In this document: piece after piece, positions 9,000-20,630 of the stretch
How the letters are laid out: the number at the start of each line of letters is the position of its first letter
Numbering within the stretch: position 1 is the first letter of the stretch
DNA from: Gammaproteobacteria bacterium
Lineage (GTDB): Bacteria > Pseudomonadota > Gammaproteobacteria > Xanthomonadales > SZUA-36
Assembly: GCA_021772915.1 (NCBI GenBank)
Contig: JAJFLB010000031.1
Coordinates: forward strand, 16,552 to 80,551
Direction of reading: 5' to 3'
DNA: 64,000 bases
The notes under the pieces: model-generated
Databases searched by the model: none
Told to the model about the DNA's origin: nothing
The model's input: only the letters and a program-made list of their open reading frames with translations
Made by a program: the position numbers and the translations under genes

Positions 9000-9733
9000 C
9001 GAAAGGAAATATAGCTGACAAAATTAAAACACTGAAACCAGCGTCTTGAGCGGGTCAGTCCGGCCCGGGAAAAGCGCTCCAAATGTTGTTGTTCCGTATC
9101 GGGAATCAACACCGCTTCCAGTGCGTTGCGCTTTTGTGCGATCTCCAGATCGGAATATCCCTGGGTGCGTTTAAAGTCATGATGCCACATGACCTGGTCT
9201 TCTTGTTCCCGGGGAGTCGTGAAGCAGATTTTTTCTGAAAGAATCAACGCTCCTCCGGTGCGCATACCTGTCGATATTCTATTGACCAGTTCTTGCCTTT
9301 GTCCCGGGTCAAGGAACTGCAATGTGAAATTCAGCACCACGACCGAGGCGTTTTCAACAGACGTATCCAGCAAGTTTTCTAACCGCACTTTGACCCCGGT
9401 TGGCCCACAATTGTCTTCCAGGCCTTGCCGGCAGCGCTTTACCATGGCTTCAGAATTATCCACGGCAATAACTTCAGCGCCTTGCGCCTTAACCGAGTGG
9501 CTCATGGCCAGGCTGGCGGCACCCAATGAACAGCCAAGGTCATAGATGTTTGAGTCATCCTGAGCATAACGTCGTGCCAACATGGCTATCATTGGAATCA
9601 CCAATTCATAGCCCGGCACAGAGCGGGAAATCATGTCTGGAAAGACCTTTACCACCTGTTCGTCAAAGCGAAATTCTGTGGTGATTATGCGGCTTTTCGC
9701 AAACAAGTGGTCACGTTTGTCTCTCATACCCAA
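8996..9733 (-). CDS. cmoA: Carboxy-S-adenosyl-L-methionine synthase CmoA
   Basis: The 245-residue enzyme converts S-adenosylmethionine and prephenate to carboxy-SAM, the donor used by CmoB. The SAM-binding motif YDLGCSLGAASLAMSHSV lies near residue 60, and VVVLNFTLQFLDP and LILSEKICF are further family motifs. Its length is typical. It is the first gene of the cmoA-cmoB pair. Confidence 0.95.
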   Translation of the reverse strand: MGMRDKRDHLFAKSRIITTEFRFDEQVVKVFPDMISRSVPGYELVIPMIAMLARRYAQDDSNIYDLGCSLGAASLAMSHSVKAQGAEVIAVDNSEAMVKRCRQGLEDNCGPTGVKVRLENLLDTSVENASVVVLNFTLQFLDPGQRQELVNRISTGMRTGGALILSEKICFTTPREQEDQVMWHHDFKRTQGYSDLEIAQKRNALEAVLIPDTEQQHLERFSRAGLTRSRRWFQCFNFVSYISFR

Positions 9734-9892
9734 CCTGCCTTGCGCCCCTTGTTTGCCGGGATCGGCAGTGACTTTTGGCGCATCCGATTAACCATCGCTT
9801 CTGTTACCCTTTCAATTGGAGAAAATGCTTATAGATTGGTATAACGTATCGTACAGGAATCGTTGGTTCATGCGATAAAGAGAGGGTGTGAA

Positions 9893-10825
9893 ATGTTTGA
9901 TAATCCTTTGATCTGGTCGTTTGTCGCTGCTGTTCTGGCCGTAATCGTCGTTCGCAAAGCGGTCATCATTGTGAAACAGGGTTACGAGTACACCATTGAG
10001 CGGTTTGGCCGTTACTACATTACGTTCAGTCCTGGTTTTCACTTTATGATCCCGTTTGTTAACCGGGTCGGACAACGCGTTAACATGATGGAGCGGGTTC
10101 TGGATGTGCCATCACAGGAGGTCATCTCAAAAGATAACGCGGTTCTAACCGTGGATGGTGTGGTGTTTTTCCAGGTGCTGGATGCCGCCAAAGCGGCCTA
10201 TGAGGTCTTTCGTCTGGAACACGCTGTCCTGAACCTTACGGTAACCAATATCAGAACCGTTCTGGGTTCAATGGATCTTGACGATGCCCTGTCCAAACGC
10301 GACACCATCAATGCACAATTGCTGTCGGTGGTGGATGAAGCCACCACGCCGTGGGGTCTCAAGGTAACGCGTATTGAGATCAAGGACATTACGCCACCGA
10401 TGGACCTGGTTAATGCCATGGCCCGGCAAATGAAAGCCGAACGTGAAAAACGCGCCAATATTCTCGAAGCCGAAGGCCACCGCCAGTCAGAGATTCTACG
10501 TGCCGAAGGTGAAAAGCAAGCCGTTGTACTTGATGCAGAAGGCCGCAAGGAAGCGGCTTTCAGGGATGCCGAGGCACGTGAACGACTGGCGGAGGCCGAG
10601 GCCAATGCCACCACCGCCGTTTCAGACGCAATCGCAGCGGGTGATATGCAGGCAATCAACTATTTTGTGGCGCAGAAATACGTCGAAGCGCTCAAGGAAT
10701 TTGCCAGCAGCCCTAACCAGAAAACGCTGCTGCTGCCAATGGAAACCACCGGTATTCTGGGCAGTCTTGCGGGTATTACCGAACTGGCTAAAGCTGCATT
10801 AACTGACCAAAAACAGGGGGTTTAG
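9893..10825 (+). CDS. SPFH/stomatin-family membrane protein (QmcA-like)
   Basis: The 310-residue protein has one N-terminal membrane segment (about 5-25), an SPFH/band-7 domain (about 20-190) and an alanine/glutamate-rich coiled coil (about 185-250) with repeated AEG units. Stomatin-type proteins oligomerise at the inner membrane and organise membrane microdomains or regulate proteases. The start at 9893 is preferred because it follows GAGAGG; an upstream ATG at 9863 adds ten unconserved residues. The stop overlaps the NfeD start by one base, the classic slipin-NfeD operon layout. Confidence 0.9.
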   Translation: MFDNPLIWSFVAAVLAVIVVRKAVIIVKQGYEYTIERFGRYYITFSPGFHFMIPFVNRVGQRVNMMERVLDVPSQEVISKDNAVLTVDGVVFFQVLDAAKAAYEVFRLEHAVLNLTVTNIRTVLGSMDLDDALSKRDTINAQLLSVVDEATTPWGLKVTRIEIKDITPPMDLVNAMARQMKAEREKRANILEAEGHRQSEILRAEGEKQAVVLDAEGRKEAAFRDAEARERLAEAEANATTAVSDAIAAGDMQAINYFVAQKYVEALKEFASSPNQKTLLLPMETTGILGSLAGITELAKAALTDQKQGV

Positions 10826-11280
10826 TGGCCATGATGGAGTGGCTTGAACATATTGTATTTTGGCACTGGTGGATTCTCGCCGGGTTATTGCTGATCCTTG
10901 AGTTGACTGCACCCGCTTTCTTCTTCCTATGGCTGGGTATTGCTGCTGCTGCGGTCGGTATGATCCTGTTGGTGTTTCCATCCATCCCCATTGAAACCCA
11001 GTTGGTACTGTTTGGTATCGCCTCCATTGTTGCTGTTCTCGCCTGGCGCAAATACCGGGAGTCCCGGCCACTTGCAACGGACCAGCCACACCTGAACCGG
11101 CGTGGACACCAGTACATCGGTCGTGTGTTTACACTTGATAACCCCATCACCAATGGGGTCGGAAAAGTTACCGTTGATGACTCCACCTGGCGGGTCAAGG
11201 GCCCTGATCTGCCTGCCGGCACGGCCATAAAAGTTACCGGTATTGACGGCGTGATATTCAGAGTGGATGCTGCTGATTAG
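10825..11280 (+). CDS. NfeD-family protein
   Basis: The 151-residue protein has two to three N-terminal membrane segments (about 10-75), then a soluble C-terminal domain (about 90-148) with the beta-rich OB-fold pattern of NfeD (RRGHQYIGRVFTLDNPI ... GTAIKVTGIDG). It is the standard operon partner of stomatin-like proteins and anchors or modulates the SPFH assembly. It may start at GTG 10825, which overlaps the preceding stop (TAGTG), or at ATG 10831; an AGGGGG ahead suits either. Confidence 0.88.
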   Translation: MAMMEWLEHIVFWHWWILAGLLLILELTAPAFFFLWLGIAAAAVGMILLVFPSIPIETQLVLFGIASIVAVLAWRKYRESRPLATDQPHLNRRGHQYIGRVFTLDNPITNGVGKVTVDDSTWRVKGPDLPAGTAIKVTGIDGVIFRVDAAD

Positions 11281-11400
11281 CAAAGCTGAATGTTCTGCAT
11301 TGCAGGAGCATTATTTTCTCCGGCACACTATCCCGGCCTGAAATAGTATTTGTGTGAAACTGGCAGGCTAACGTGCCGTACGGGTCTTCATGTTCCAGGC

Positions 11401-12159
11401 TTAGCTCTGAATCCGGTCCGCGCTGTCATGTGAGAGGACTATTTCAGCAAACCTTTGCAATACCGTCGTCGCTTTTTCTGTAGCCTTCACACGTGCAACA
11501 AGTTGCTCTGGTTTTAGCCCTTCCTCGCGCAAAGCAACGGCCCTGAGTTTCACGTATTGCGTCATGACGGCCGCAGAGAACTCTGGATGAAACTGTACAC
11601 CCCAGACATTCCTGGCAAACCGCATTGCAAAGTTGTCGTCCAAAGGACTGCTGGCAAGCCGCTCCGCGTCTGCGGGTAATTCAAGAACACTCTCAGAGTG
11701 AGAAGTCTGCACCTCTAACTTCTGCGGCAAATGCCCCAACAAAGGATCATTTGCTGCTGTTTTCAGTAACTGTGCGGTAGTGGTTCCAATCTGCCGGCCA
11801 TTTGGATTGGGTCCCACCCGGCCACCCAGGGCGTGTGCGAGCAACTGGTGTCCGTAGCAAACCCCAAGTATTGGAATATGAGCCTCTACGGCAACCGTCA
11901 GCCATCTTGCGCATCGCTCACTCCAGTCTTCCCGCGCCGAAACCATGGCCGCAGAACCTGTAATTAAAACACCCGATAGTTGTGAGGGCTCCGGCAGTGG
12001 TTGCTGTTTGTAAACATCTACCTGCAACAGGTCTTCCACACCCGTTCCAGCCGCAAACCAGTCCTCAAAGTCCCCGTGCTCTGACTTTATTGGCCCAATC
12101 GTGCTGCCGGTTTTTATCAATGCAATCGGCTTCATCTCGCTCCCCGTGGGTACTGCCAT
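11401..12159 (-). CDS. Class I glutamine amidotransferase (GMP synthase-like stand-alone domain)
   Basis: The 252-residue single GATase-1 domain has Cys101 in GVCYGHQ, and His191 and Glu193 in VQFHPEF, a complete triad. Such free-standing domains release ammonia from glutamine, or act as gamma-glutamyl hydrolases, for an unidentified partner; no synthase domain is present. The start may be 12159 or the internal ATG at 12135. A MITE-like element ends only 13 bp upstream of 12159, so the promoter of this gene must lie within that element. A 120-bp gap separates the gene from nfeD. Confidence 0.82.
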   Translation of the reverse strand: MAVPTGSEMKPIALIKTGSTIGPIKSEHGDFEDWFAAGTGVEDLLQVDVYKQQPLPEPSQLSGVLITGSAAMVSAREDWSERCARWLTVAVEAHIPILGVCYGHQLLAHALGGRVGPNPNGRQIGTTTAQLLKTAANDPLLGHLPQKLEVQTSHSESVLELPADAERLASSPLDDNFAMRFARNVWGVQFHPEFSAAVMTQYVKLRAVALREEGLKPEQLVARVKATEKATTVLQRFAEIVLSHDSADRIQS

Positions 12160-12172
12160 GAGGTTTTTCCCC

Positions 12173-12475
12173 TAGCCCGCATATCTCACCAGTATTCTGG
12201 AGAAGGTGAGACCGGGAACCAGATGAGAGGCTGGCCTGGGCCATGATGGCGCCGGCCACGTGCGGCTGGACGCAGGGTTGGACTGAGACCAATAGCCGTA
12301 GCTATTGGTCGAGGGAAACTCAAGTTCAGGCGGGCGTGGACAAGCCAGGGCCGGGATAGGTCCTGGGCCGGATACAAAATGTTCCACGGAGTTTAATAGT
12401 GAAAACATCATTTAATTCAACTGATTCATTGACATGTGGCGAGGCCCTGTACCGACTGGTGAAATATGCGGGCTA
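12173..12475. repeat. MITE-like inverted-repeat element, copy 1
   Basis: Near-identical terminal inverted repeats bound the element: AGCCCGCATATCTCACCAG at 12174-12192 and CTGGTGAAATATGCGGGCT at 12456-12474 (one mismatch). TA flanks both ends, as expected for IS630/mariner-type target duplication. No transposase is encoded. The interior matches copy 2 (26210-26468) over most of its length, with about 50 extra bases (about 12199-12247) that also occur in the decayed copy at 24668-24779. It fills the divergent gap between the glutamine amidotransferase and glyQ. Mobilisation in trans is inferred. Confidence 0.8.
12288..12309. other. Conserved internal hairpin of the MITE-like element, copy 1
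   Basis: ACCAATAGC-CGTA-GCTATTGGT is a perfect 9-bp stem with a CGTA loop, and a G-C pair at 12287/12310 extends it to ten. In copy 2 the same hairpin (26282-26303) has lost one A-T pair on both arms and kept the CGTA loop. A paired change of this kind points to selection on, or copying of, the folded form. Confidence 0.7.
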
Positions 12476-12542
12476 GCACCTTCTGTCTTTTGTCCCCCTT
12501 GGCTATACTACAGGGTATCGTCCCTGGTACCACAGGATTTTC

Positions 12543-13427
12543 ATGACCTTTCAGGATTTTATCAATTGCCTGCAGACCTATTGGGCAAATCAGGGTTGTG
12601 TGCTTGTTCAGCCGCTGGATATGGAGGTGGGGGCGGGCACCTTTCACCCCGCTACCTTTCTTCGCGCAATAGGGCCGGAGCCATGGAATGCGGCGTATGT
12701 GCAACCCAGCCGACGTCCCGCCGATGGCCGTTATGGTGAAAACCCGAATCGTCTCCAGCACTACTACCAGTACCAGGTGGTCATGAAGCCTTCTCCGGAT
12801 GACATCCAGGAGCTATACCTGGGTTCACTCAAGGCCATCGGTATTGATCCTGAAATTCATGATATCCGTTTTGTGGAGGACAACTGGGAGTCCCCGACAC
12901 TGGGTGCATGGGGTCTGGGCTGGGAGGTTTGGCTCAACGGTATGGAAATCACCCAATTCACCTATTTTCAACAAGCAGGCGGCCTGGAATGTCGGCCCGT
13001 ACTGGGTGAGATTACCTACGGTCTGGAGCGACTGGCCATGTACCTGCAAAACGTAGACAGTGTTTTTGATATTGTCTGGACCGATTTTGGTGGTAAGAAA
13101 GTGACCTATGGCGAAGTTTTTCACCAAAACGAAGTGGAGCAATCCACCTACAACTTTGAACACGCCGATACCACCTCACTTTTTGCCTGGTTTGACACCT
13201 GTGAATCACAAGCCCAGAACTTGGTGGCGGTGAATTTACCGCTACCGGCCTACGAGCAGGTCCTGAAAGCTTCCCACACCTTCAACTTGCTGGAGGCCCG
13301 CAGAGCGATTTCGGTTACCGAGCGCCAACGGTTTATCCTGCGGGTAAGAGATTTGGCCCGCCTGGTCGCCGAGAGTTACTATGCCAAACGTGAAGCGCTG
13401 GGTTTTCCGGGATTAAGCAGTGTCTAG
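12543..13427 (+). CDS. glyQ: Glycyl-tRNA synthetase alpha subunit
   Basis: The 294-residue catalytic alpha chain belongs to the tetrameric (alpha2-beta2) bacterial glycyl-tRNA synthetase. Family signatures are the N-terminal [37 protein letters not shown] and [14 protein letters not shown]. It activates glycine for transfer to tRNA-Gly in the cytoplasm. The ATG follows AGGA at a good distance. The last 8 bases overlap glyS. The MITE-like element lies 68 bp upstream; no T-box leader is seen. Confidence 0.97.
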   Translation: MTFQDFINCLQTYWANQGCVLVQPLDMEVGAGTFHPATFLRAIGPEPWNAAYVQPSRRPADGRYGENPNRLQHYYQYQVVMKPSPDDIQELYLGSLKAIGIDPEIHDIRFVEDNWESPTLGAWGLGWEVWLNGMEITQFTYFQQAGGLECRPVLGEITYGLERLAMYLQNVDSVFDIVWTDFGGKKVTYGEVFHQNEVEQSTYNFEHADTTSLFAWFDTCESQAQNLVAVNLPLPAYEQVLKASHTFNLLEARRAISVTERQRFILRVRDLARLVAESYYAKREALGFPGLSSV

Positions 13428-15498
13428 CCCACATCTGTTGATAGAGGTGGGTTGTGAGGAATTACCGCCCAAATCCCTGGCCGGCCTGGCTCAATCTTTA
13501 TTGGCCGGCCTATCTGGTCAGCTTGATAAAGCACGGCTGTCATTTGATGTTGCTGCGAGCCGGGCCTACTACACACCCCGGCGTCTGGGTTTGCTTATGG
13601 CTGAGGTCGCGACACAACAACCTGATCAGTCAATGGAGCGTAAGGGCCCCGCAGTCAGCGCCGCTTTTGATAATGACGGACAACCCACCCCGGCAGCCAT
13701 GGGGTTTGCAAAGTCCGTGGCCAAGAATGTTGCTGACCTTGACACCCTCAAGACTGATGGCGGCGAATGGCTATATTGTCGTGTTGAAAAAAGGGGGAAA
13801 CCGCTCGGGGAACTTCTCTATCCCATGCTGGAGGCGGTGTTTGCTTCATTGCCAATAGCCAAGCCCATGCGCTGGGGGGCAAATGACTTCAGTTTCATCC
13901 GGCCGGTGCACTGGCTGGTGATTATGCACGGTGCTGACATTATTGAAGGCCGTCTGTTTGGTCTGCAAGCCGGCAACCTGACCCAGGGACACAGAGTTCA
14001 CAGCCGGGGTCCACATAAAATCGATTCGGCAAGTGACTACGAAAAAGTTCTCAACGCAGCTTTTGTTGAGGCTGATCAGGAAAACCGTAAATCACTGATC
14101 AAGCAGCAGGTCATTAAGCTGGGTAAAGACGCCGGTGGCGTGGCCGTGATAGACGATGACCTGCTGGAAGAAGTCACCAACCTGGTCGAGTGGCCCCGAG
14201 CCATCTGTGGCAGTTTCGACGCTGAATTCCTGACCGTACCTGCTGAAGCATTGATCGCAAGCATGCAGGCACATCAAAAGTTTTTTCCCGTGGTCGACAC
14301 CGGTGACGGGCAGCTACTGGCCAGTTTCATCGCGGTAGCAAATCTTGAGAGTACGTCTTTTGCCGATGTTCAAAAGGGATTTGAGCGCGTAATTCGACCA
14401 CGTCTTGCTGATGCGCGTTTTTTCTGGGACCAGGATAACAAAACCAGCTTTGAGACTTGGCTACCACAGCTTGACACGGTTGTTTTTCAAAACAAACTAG
14501 GATCAGTTGGCGACAAATCAAAGCGTTTAGCGTATGTTTCGAAGAAAATAGCAGAAGAAACTGGTGTAGATGAAAACGCGGCCGAGGAGGCTGCCAGGCT
14601 GTGCAAGTGCGATCTGGTCAGTCAAATGGTCGCTGAATTTCCGGGTTTGCAAGGCGTTATGGGAGAGTATTACGCCCGCCGTGGTGGTGCGAGTGAATTG
14701 GTATCTCAGGCCATTGGCGACCACTATCTCCCCGCTTTTTCGGGCGACCGTCTACCCCGCAGCGCCGTGGGCAAGATTGTCGCCCTCGCGGACCGCCTGG
14801 ACAGCTTAACCGGAATATTCGCAACCGGTGTAAGACCATCCGGTAATAAGGATCCCTTTGCCTTGCGACGCGCCGCACTTGGTCTGATTCGCATACTGCT
14901 TGCGAGTGAGCTTGATATCGGGTTGAACCGTTTACTTGCAATTTCTACAACGAGTTTGCACAAACAGCTTCCTGTTGAGCCCCCGGTTCGCACGGAACTG
15001 CATCAGTTTATTGTTGAAAGACTTAAGCATTATTTACGTGACCAGGGTTATTCGGCCAGCCTCGTCGATGCAGCCCTGGATGCCCCGTTAAACACCCTGC
15101 CAGACCTTTCTGCCCGACTGGCCGCGTTGGATACATTCATGAATCATGATGATTCTGCCAAATTGGCGGCGGCCAACAAGCGAATTGGTAATATTCTGCG
15201 CAAGTCCAAGATTAAGTATGATGGGGATATTGACGAGGATAGGTTGGTTATCGACGAAGAAAAGAACCTTTTCAATGAAATTAGCGGTTTGTACACGGAA
15301 CTGAACGAGTTTTTTGAACAGGCTGACTACACCGCGGCCCTGACCCTGCTTGCTGGTCTGTCAGCCAGCATTGAGGCTTTTTTTGATAAGGTTCTCGTCA
15401 TGGATGACGATGCGAAAATCCGTCTTAACCGCTTAAACCTGCTAGCAAGACTCAAAGGTCTGTTTGACCGCATAGCGAATTTTGCCCTGATTGGTTAA
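13420..15498 (+). CDS. glyS: Glycyl-tRNA synthetase beta subunit
   Basis: The 692-residue beta chain provides tRNA binding and an HD-like region. The N terminus [15 protein letters not shown] and the motif [20 protein letters not shown] are typical, and the C-terminal anticodon-binding part (about 570-692) follows. Length matches the family (about 690). It is coupled to glyQ by an 8-base overlap; the GTG start is placed by that overlap and family length. It is convergent with gyrB across a 76-bp gap. Confidence 0.97.
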   Translation: MSSPHLLIEVGCEELPPKSLAGLAQSLLAGLSGQLDKARLSFDVAASRAYYTPRRLGLLMAEVATQQPDQSMERKGPAVSAAFDNDGQPTPAAMGFAKSVAKNVADLDTLKTDGGEWLYCRVEKRGKPLGELLYPMLEAVFASLPIAKPMRWGANDFSFIRPVHWLVIMHGADIIEGRLFGLQAGNLTQGHRVHSRGPHKIDSASDYEKVLNAAFVEADQENRKSLIKQQVIKLGKDAGGVAVIDDDLLEEVTNLVEWPRAICGSFDAEFLTVPAEALIASMQAHQKFFPVVDTGDGQLLASFIAVANLESTSFADVQKGFERVIRPRLADARFFWDQDNKTSFETWLPQLDTVVFQNKLGSVGDKSKRLAYVSKKIAEETGVDENAAEEAARLCKCDLVSQMVAEFPGLQGVMGEYYARRGGASELVSQAIGDHYLPAFSGDRLPRSAVGKIVALADRLDSLTGIFATGVRPSGNKDPFALRRAALGLIRILLASELDIGLNRLLAISTTSLHKQLPVEPPVRTELHQFIVERLKHYLRDQGYSASLVDAALDAPLNTLPDLSARLAALDTFMNHDDSAKLAAANKRIGNILRKSKIKYDGDIDEDRLVIDEEKNLFNEISGLYTELNEFFEQADYTAALTLLAGLSASIEAFFDKVLVMDDDAKIRLNRLNLLARLKGLFDRIANFALIG

Positions 15499-15574
15499 CA
15501 CCTGATACGGCGCAGAATCAGTAGTCCCCAGTTAACCACCGAGCATGTGACCGTGTGGAAGATGCTGAAACTGT

Positions 15575-18034
<2,460 letters not shown>

Positions 18035-18144
18035 CTATTTGCAGTTTTGGTACGGAAAAAAACATCCTGAAGCAGGCATGATTGTACCATTTTTTAGCAA
18101 TAAATGCCTGTTTTAACGGCTTTTTTAAGCGCTTTGGCAGATTT

Positions 18145-19209
18145 TCAGGACACCTTGCCATGTTTCACGTGAAACAGCTTGAAATCCGCCCCACAAAGCT
18201 CGACCGCCTGTGGCAAAACTGTTCCTGTCAGCCAGATCTGTACTCCCAAATCCAGGCCTGCACCGAGGACCTTTTCAAGATGTTTCCGGTCGAGTTCTGA
18301 AGCCAGGTCATCCAGCAACAAAACAGGTTTTTCACCGGATTCACAGATCAACTGAGCCTGGGCCATAAGCAGTGCAGCAGTCAGGACTTTTTGTTCCCCG
18401 CGTGACAGTTTTTCTTTTGCAGCGGTGCCGTCCAGACTAAAATATAATTCTGCCTTGTGTGGGCCCGAACCAGTGGTACCACGCTCTGTGTCGCGCTTTA
18501 CGGACTGCTGTACCGCTTCCAAAAGGCTCTCCCCGGACCAACCTTTTCGATACCGCATTCCGATTCCACCCAGATTTTTGTCCAGTTGTTCCAGCCGGCC
18601 TTGCAGCTTCCCGGTAAGACAGGCGGCATACTGCTCGCGAGCCCCATGTAATTCCTCTCCCAGACTGGCAAGTGGCAGGTCCAGGCTCTCAACGACATCC
18701 GCTGCGGATTGCCGCAAGGCAGCATTGCGTTGTTTCAGGGTGCGATTGTAACGTCGCCACAAAGTGAGAAAACCCTGTTTCACGTGAAACACACCCCAAT
18801 CAAGATACTTTCGACGGCCCTCCGGAGGGCCGCTGACCAACCTATGGCTGCTGGGTTCTAGCAAGACATAAGGCAGCAATTGTGTTAACTCACTTAACTG
18901 GGTCACAGCCTCACCGTTGTGTCTGGCATTCCAATGCTCAACACCTCGCTCCATACCCAGTTGGTGTGAATCTTTTGAGTCGCTTTTTATGGTAGCTATA
19001 ATTTGTAACTTATTGTTTTTATTACCAATTATAGAGGATATTTGTCCAGATCGAAAGGATCTGCCCTTTGACAGCAATACCAGGGCCTCAAGCAGGCTGG
19101 TCTTACCCGAACCATTTGGACCAACGAAGCAGTTCAGACCAGGAATAGGGTTGAATTGTGCGATCTTTACATTTCTTAGATTATTGATACTAAAGGATTT
19201 TACAAGCAT
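18145..19209 (-). CDS. recF: DNA replication and repair protein RecF
   Basis: The 354-residue SMC-like ATPase loads RecA at gaps together with RecO and RecR. Walker A is GPNGSGKTS near residue 30, the signature LSRGEQKVL is near 270, and Walker B is LLLDDLASELD near 300. Two perfect parS palindromes lie in the coding sequence, one in the middle and one at the extreme 3' end; both are read as FHVK-containing peptides (VFHVKQG and LFHVKHG). It lies between dnaN and gyrB as usual. Confidence 0.95.
   Translation of the reverse strand: MLVKSFSINNLRNVKIAQFNPIPGLNCFVGPNGSGKTSLLEALVLLSKGRSFRSGQISSIIGNKNNKLQIIATIKSDSKDSHQLGMERGVEHWNARHNGEAVTQLSELTQLLPYVLLEPSSHRLVSGPPEGRRKYLDWGVFHVKQGFLTLWRRYNRTLKQRNAALRQSAADVVESLDLPLASLGEELHGAREQYAACLTGKLQGRLEQLDKNLGGIGMRYRKGWSGESLLEAVQQSVKRDTERGTTGSGPHKAELYFSLDGTAAKEKLSRGEQKVLTAALLMAQAQLICESGEKPVLLLDDLASELDRKHLEKVLGAGLDLGVQIWLTGTVLPQAVELCGADFKLFHVKHGKVS
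18161..18176. promoter_or_regulatory. parS site 1 (ParB-binding centromere)
   Basis: TGTTTCACGTGAAACA is a perfect 16-bp palindrome identical to the broadly conserved bacterial parS consensus. It lies in the last codons of recF, close to the origin, where ParB nucleates for chromosome segregation. A second identical site lies 600 bp away. parA and parB are not in this window. Confidence 0.9.
18776..18791. promoter_or_regulatory. parS site 2 (ParB-binding centromere)
   Basis: This is a second perfect TGTTTCACGTGAAACA palindrome, in the middle of recF, where it encodes VFHVKQ. Two identical 16-bp copies 615 bp apart, both next to dnaA, make chance occurrence very unlikely and mark this as the segregation centre of the chromosome. 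Confidence 0.9.
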
Positions 19210-19286
19210 TTTTTAATGCATTTCAGTTTGGAGGACCAATGAGCGTGTCCACCAGGAAACTTATCTGACCAACAAACCGGTCAGCC

Positions 19287-20387
19287 CTACAGCTTGAGGG
19301 GCATTACCACGTGTCGGTTGATATTAGAATCGGGGGCTGAAACCAGGCAGCTGCTATTGGCGTCCTTCAACTCCAATGAGACCTGCTCCGTTTCAATCGC
19401 CATGAGTGCATCCAGCAAATAAGTGACATTGAACCCTACCGCCAGGCGCTCAAAATTAAGCTCGGCTTCGATTTCTTCCAACGCCTCTTCATGTTGCGGG
19501 TTGTGAGCCACAATTTTTATCATGGACTCGGCTGCCTCCAGTCTGACGCCCTTGTATTTTTCGTTCGACAAAATAGCTGCTCGCTGCAACGCCTGTGTAA
19601 ACGCCAGGCGATCAACCAGTATCTGATTGTCCGCACCGACCGGAACCACCGCCCTGTAATCGGGAAACCGGCCATCAATCAATTTTGAAGTGAAGGTCGT
19701 TTCCCCTTTGACCAGACGCACATGGTTTCGACCGATGGCCAGTGTAACCTCATCTTCGTCACCGGAAAGCATTCGTGTTAACTCCATGACACCTTTGCGG
19801 GGCACGATTAGTTGCCGGTCACCGGAAATCTCTATGGGTTCCTCAAGATCGCAGATCGCCAATCTGTGGCCGTCCGTCGCGATGGCTCGTAGAAGTTTGT
19901 CACTCAAATCAAACAGCAAACCATTAAGGTAGTAACGCACATCCTGATTTGCCATCGCAAACGAGGTCTTGTCCATCATCTTTTTCAAGGCTGCTTCACT
20001 GACAACTACGTTTTCCAGTGTTTCTACCTGATCGGTTGCGGGGAACTCTGACGCTGGCAGCGTTGAAAGTGTAAAGCGGCTTCGACCTGCGGAGATAGTG
20101 GCCTTGTCATCACTACTGGAGAAGGTAATTTTGACTCCATCAGGAAGCGCCCTGATGATATCTATCATTTTACGGGCCGGTACCGTAATTTCACCGTCAG
20201 CTGAAATATCAGCAGACACTTTGGAGACCAATTCAACCTCCATGTCTGTACCGGTCACAGTCAAGCTCTGGTCACGTCCAACAAGTAAAAAATTCGCCAG
20301 GACGGGTAAAGTTTGGCGACGTTCAACAACTCCGATGACCTGGCTGAGTGGCTGCAGTAAGACTTCCCTGGATATCGTGAGTTTCAT
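19287..20387 (-). CDS. dnaN: DNA polymerase III beta subunit (sliding clamp)
   Basis: The 366-residue clamp has three repeated domains of about 120 residues and the usual N terminus MKLTISREVLLQPLSQVIGV. The C-terminal end NRHVVMPLKL is the protein-binding pocket strand (family ending MPMRL). It encircles DNA and tethers polymerase III and repair proteins. It lies between dnaA and recF in the canonical order. Confidence 0.97.
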   Translation of the reverse strand: MKLTISREVLLQPLSQVIGVVERRQTLPVLANFLLVGRDQSLTVTGTDMEVELVSKVSADISADGEITVPARKMIDIIRALPDGVKITFSSSDDKATISAGRSRFTLSTLPASEFPATDQVETLENVVVSEAALKKMMDKTSFAMANQDVRYYLNGLLFDLSDKLLRAIATDGHRLAICDLEEPIEISGDRQLIVPRKGVMELTRMLSGDEDEVTLAIGRNHVRLVKGETTFTSKLIDGRFPDYRAVVPVGADNQILVDRLAFTQALQRAAILSNEKYKGVRLEAAESMIKIVAHNPQHEEALEEIEAELNFERLAVGFNVTYLLDALMAIETEQVSLELKDANSSCLVSAPDSNINRHVVMPLKL

Positions 20388-20630
20388 GATCCGTTCCTTT
20401 TATTACTGTTCTTATAAATAAGATATATATTAAACAGTAGTAGTAGTAAGCCCTGTTAGTAAGTTTAAAACGCGATAAACCTTTTATATTTTAACCAGTT
20501 AAAAACGACTTGCCTGTGTAAATATGGTCCTGTAATTTGTGCACAAGCTGTGGACTGAAAACCGCAAATTTTTTAAGTCGATCTTATACACAGGTTGTAC
20601 AGTGTCTATACTACTATTGTTCCACATGTA
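20388..20630. other. AT-rich dnaA-dnaN intergenic region with DnaA-box-like sites
   Basis: This 243-bp gap is clearly AT-rich compared with its surroundings. It holds TTATACACA at 20584-20592, which matches the relaxed DnaA-box consensus TTWTNCACA. One-mismatch relatives are TGTGTAAAT at 20515-20523 (reverse) and TTGTGCACA at 20537-20545. It is a candidate origin or dnaN promoter region. Only one site matches fully, so origin function is tentative. Confidence 0.4.

Noticed and set aside
10198..10659. Open frame of 153 codons opposite the SPFH gene
   Set aside because: Its serine/alanine/arginine-rich composition mirrors the coiled-coil codons of the real gene.
12172..12411. Small open frames inside the MITE-like element
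   Set aside because: They are not conserved in frame between the two copies, so they are probably not coding.
12476..12542. T-box or riboswitch leader for glyQ
   Set aside because: The leader is only 68 bp after the element, no T-box sequence is visible, and T-boxes are not typical of this group.
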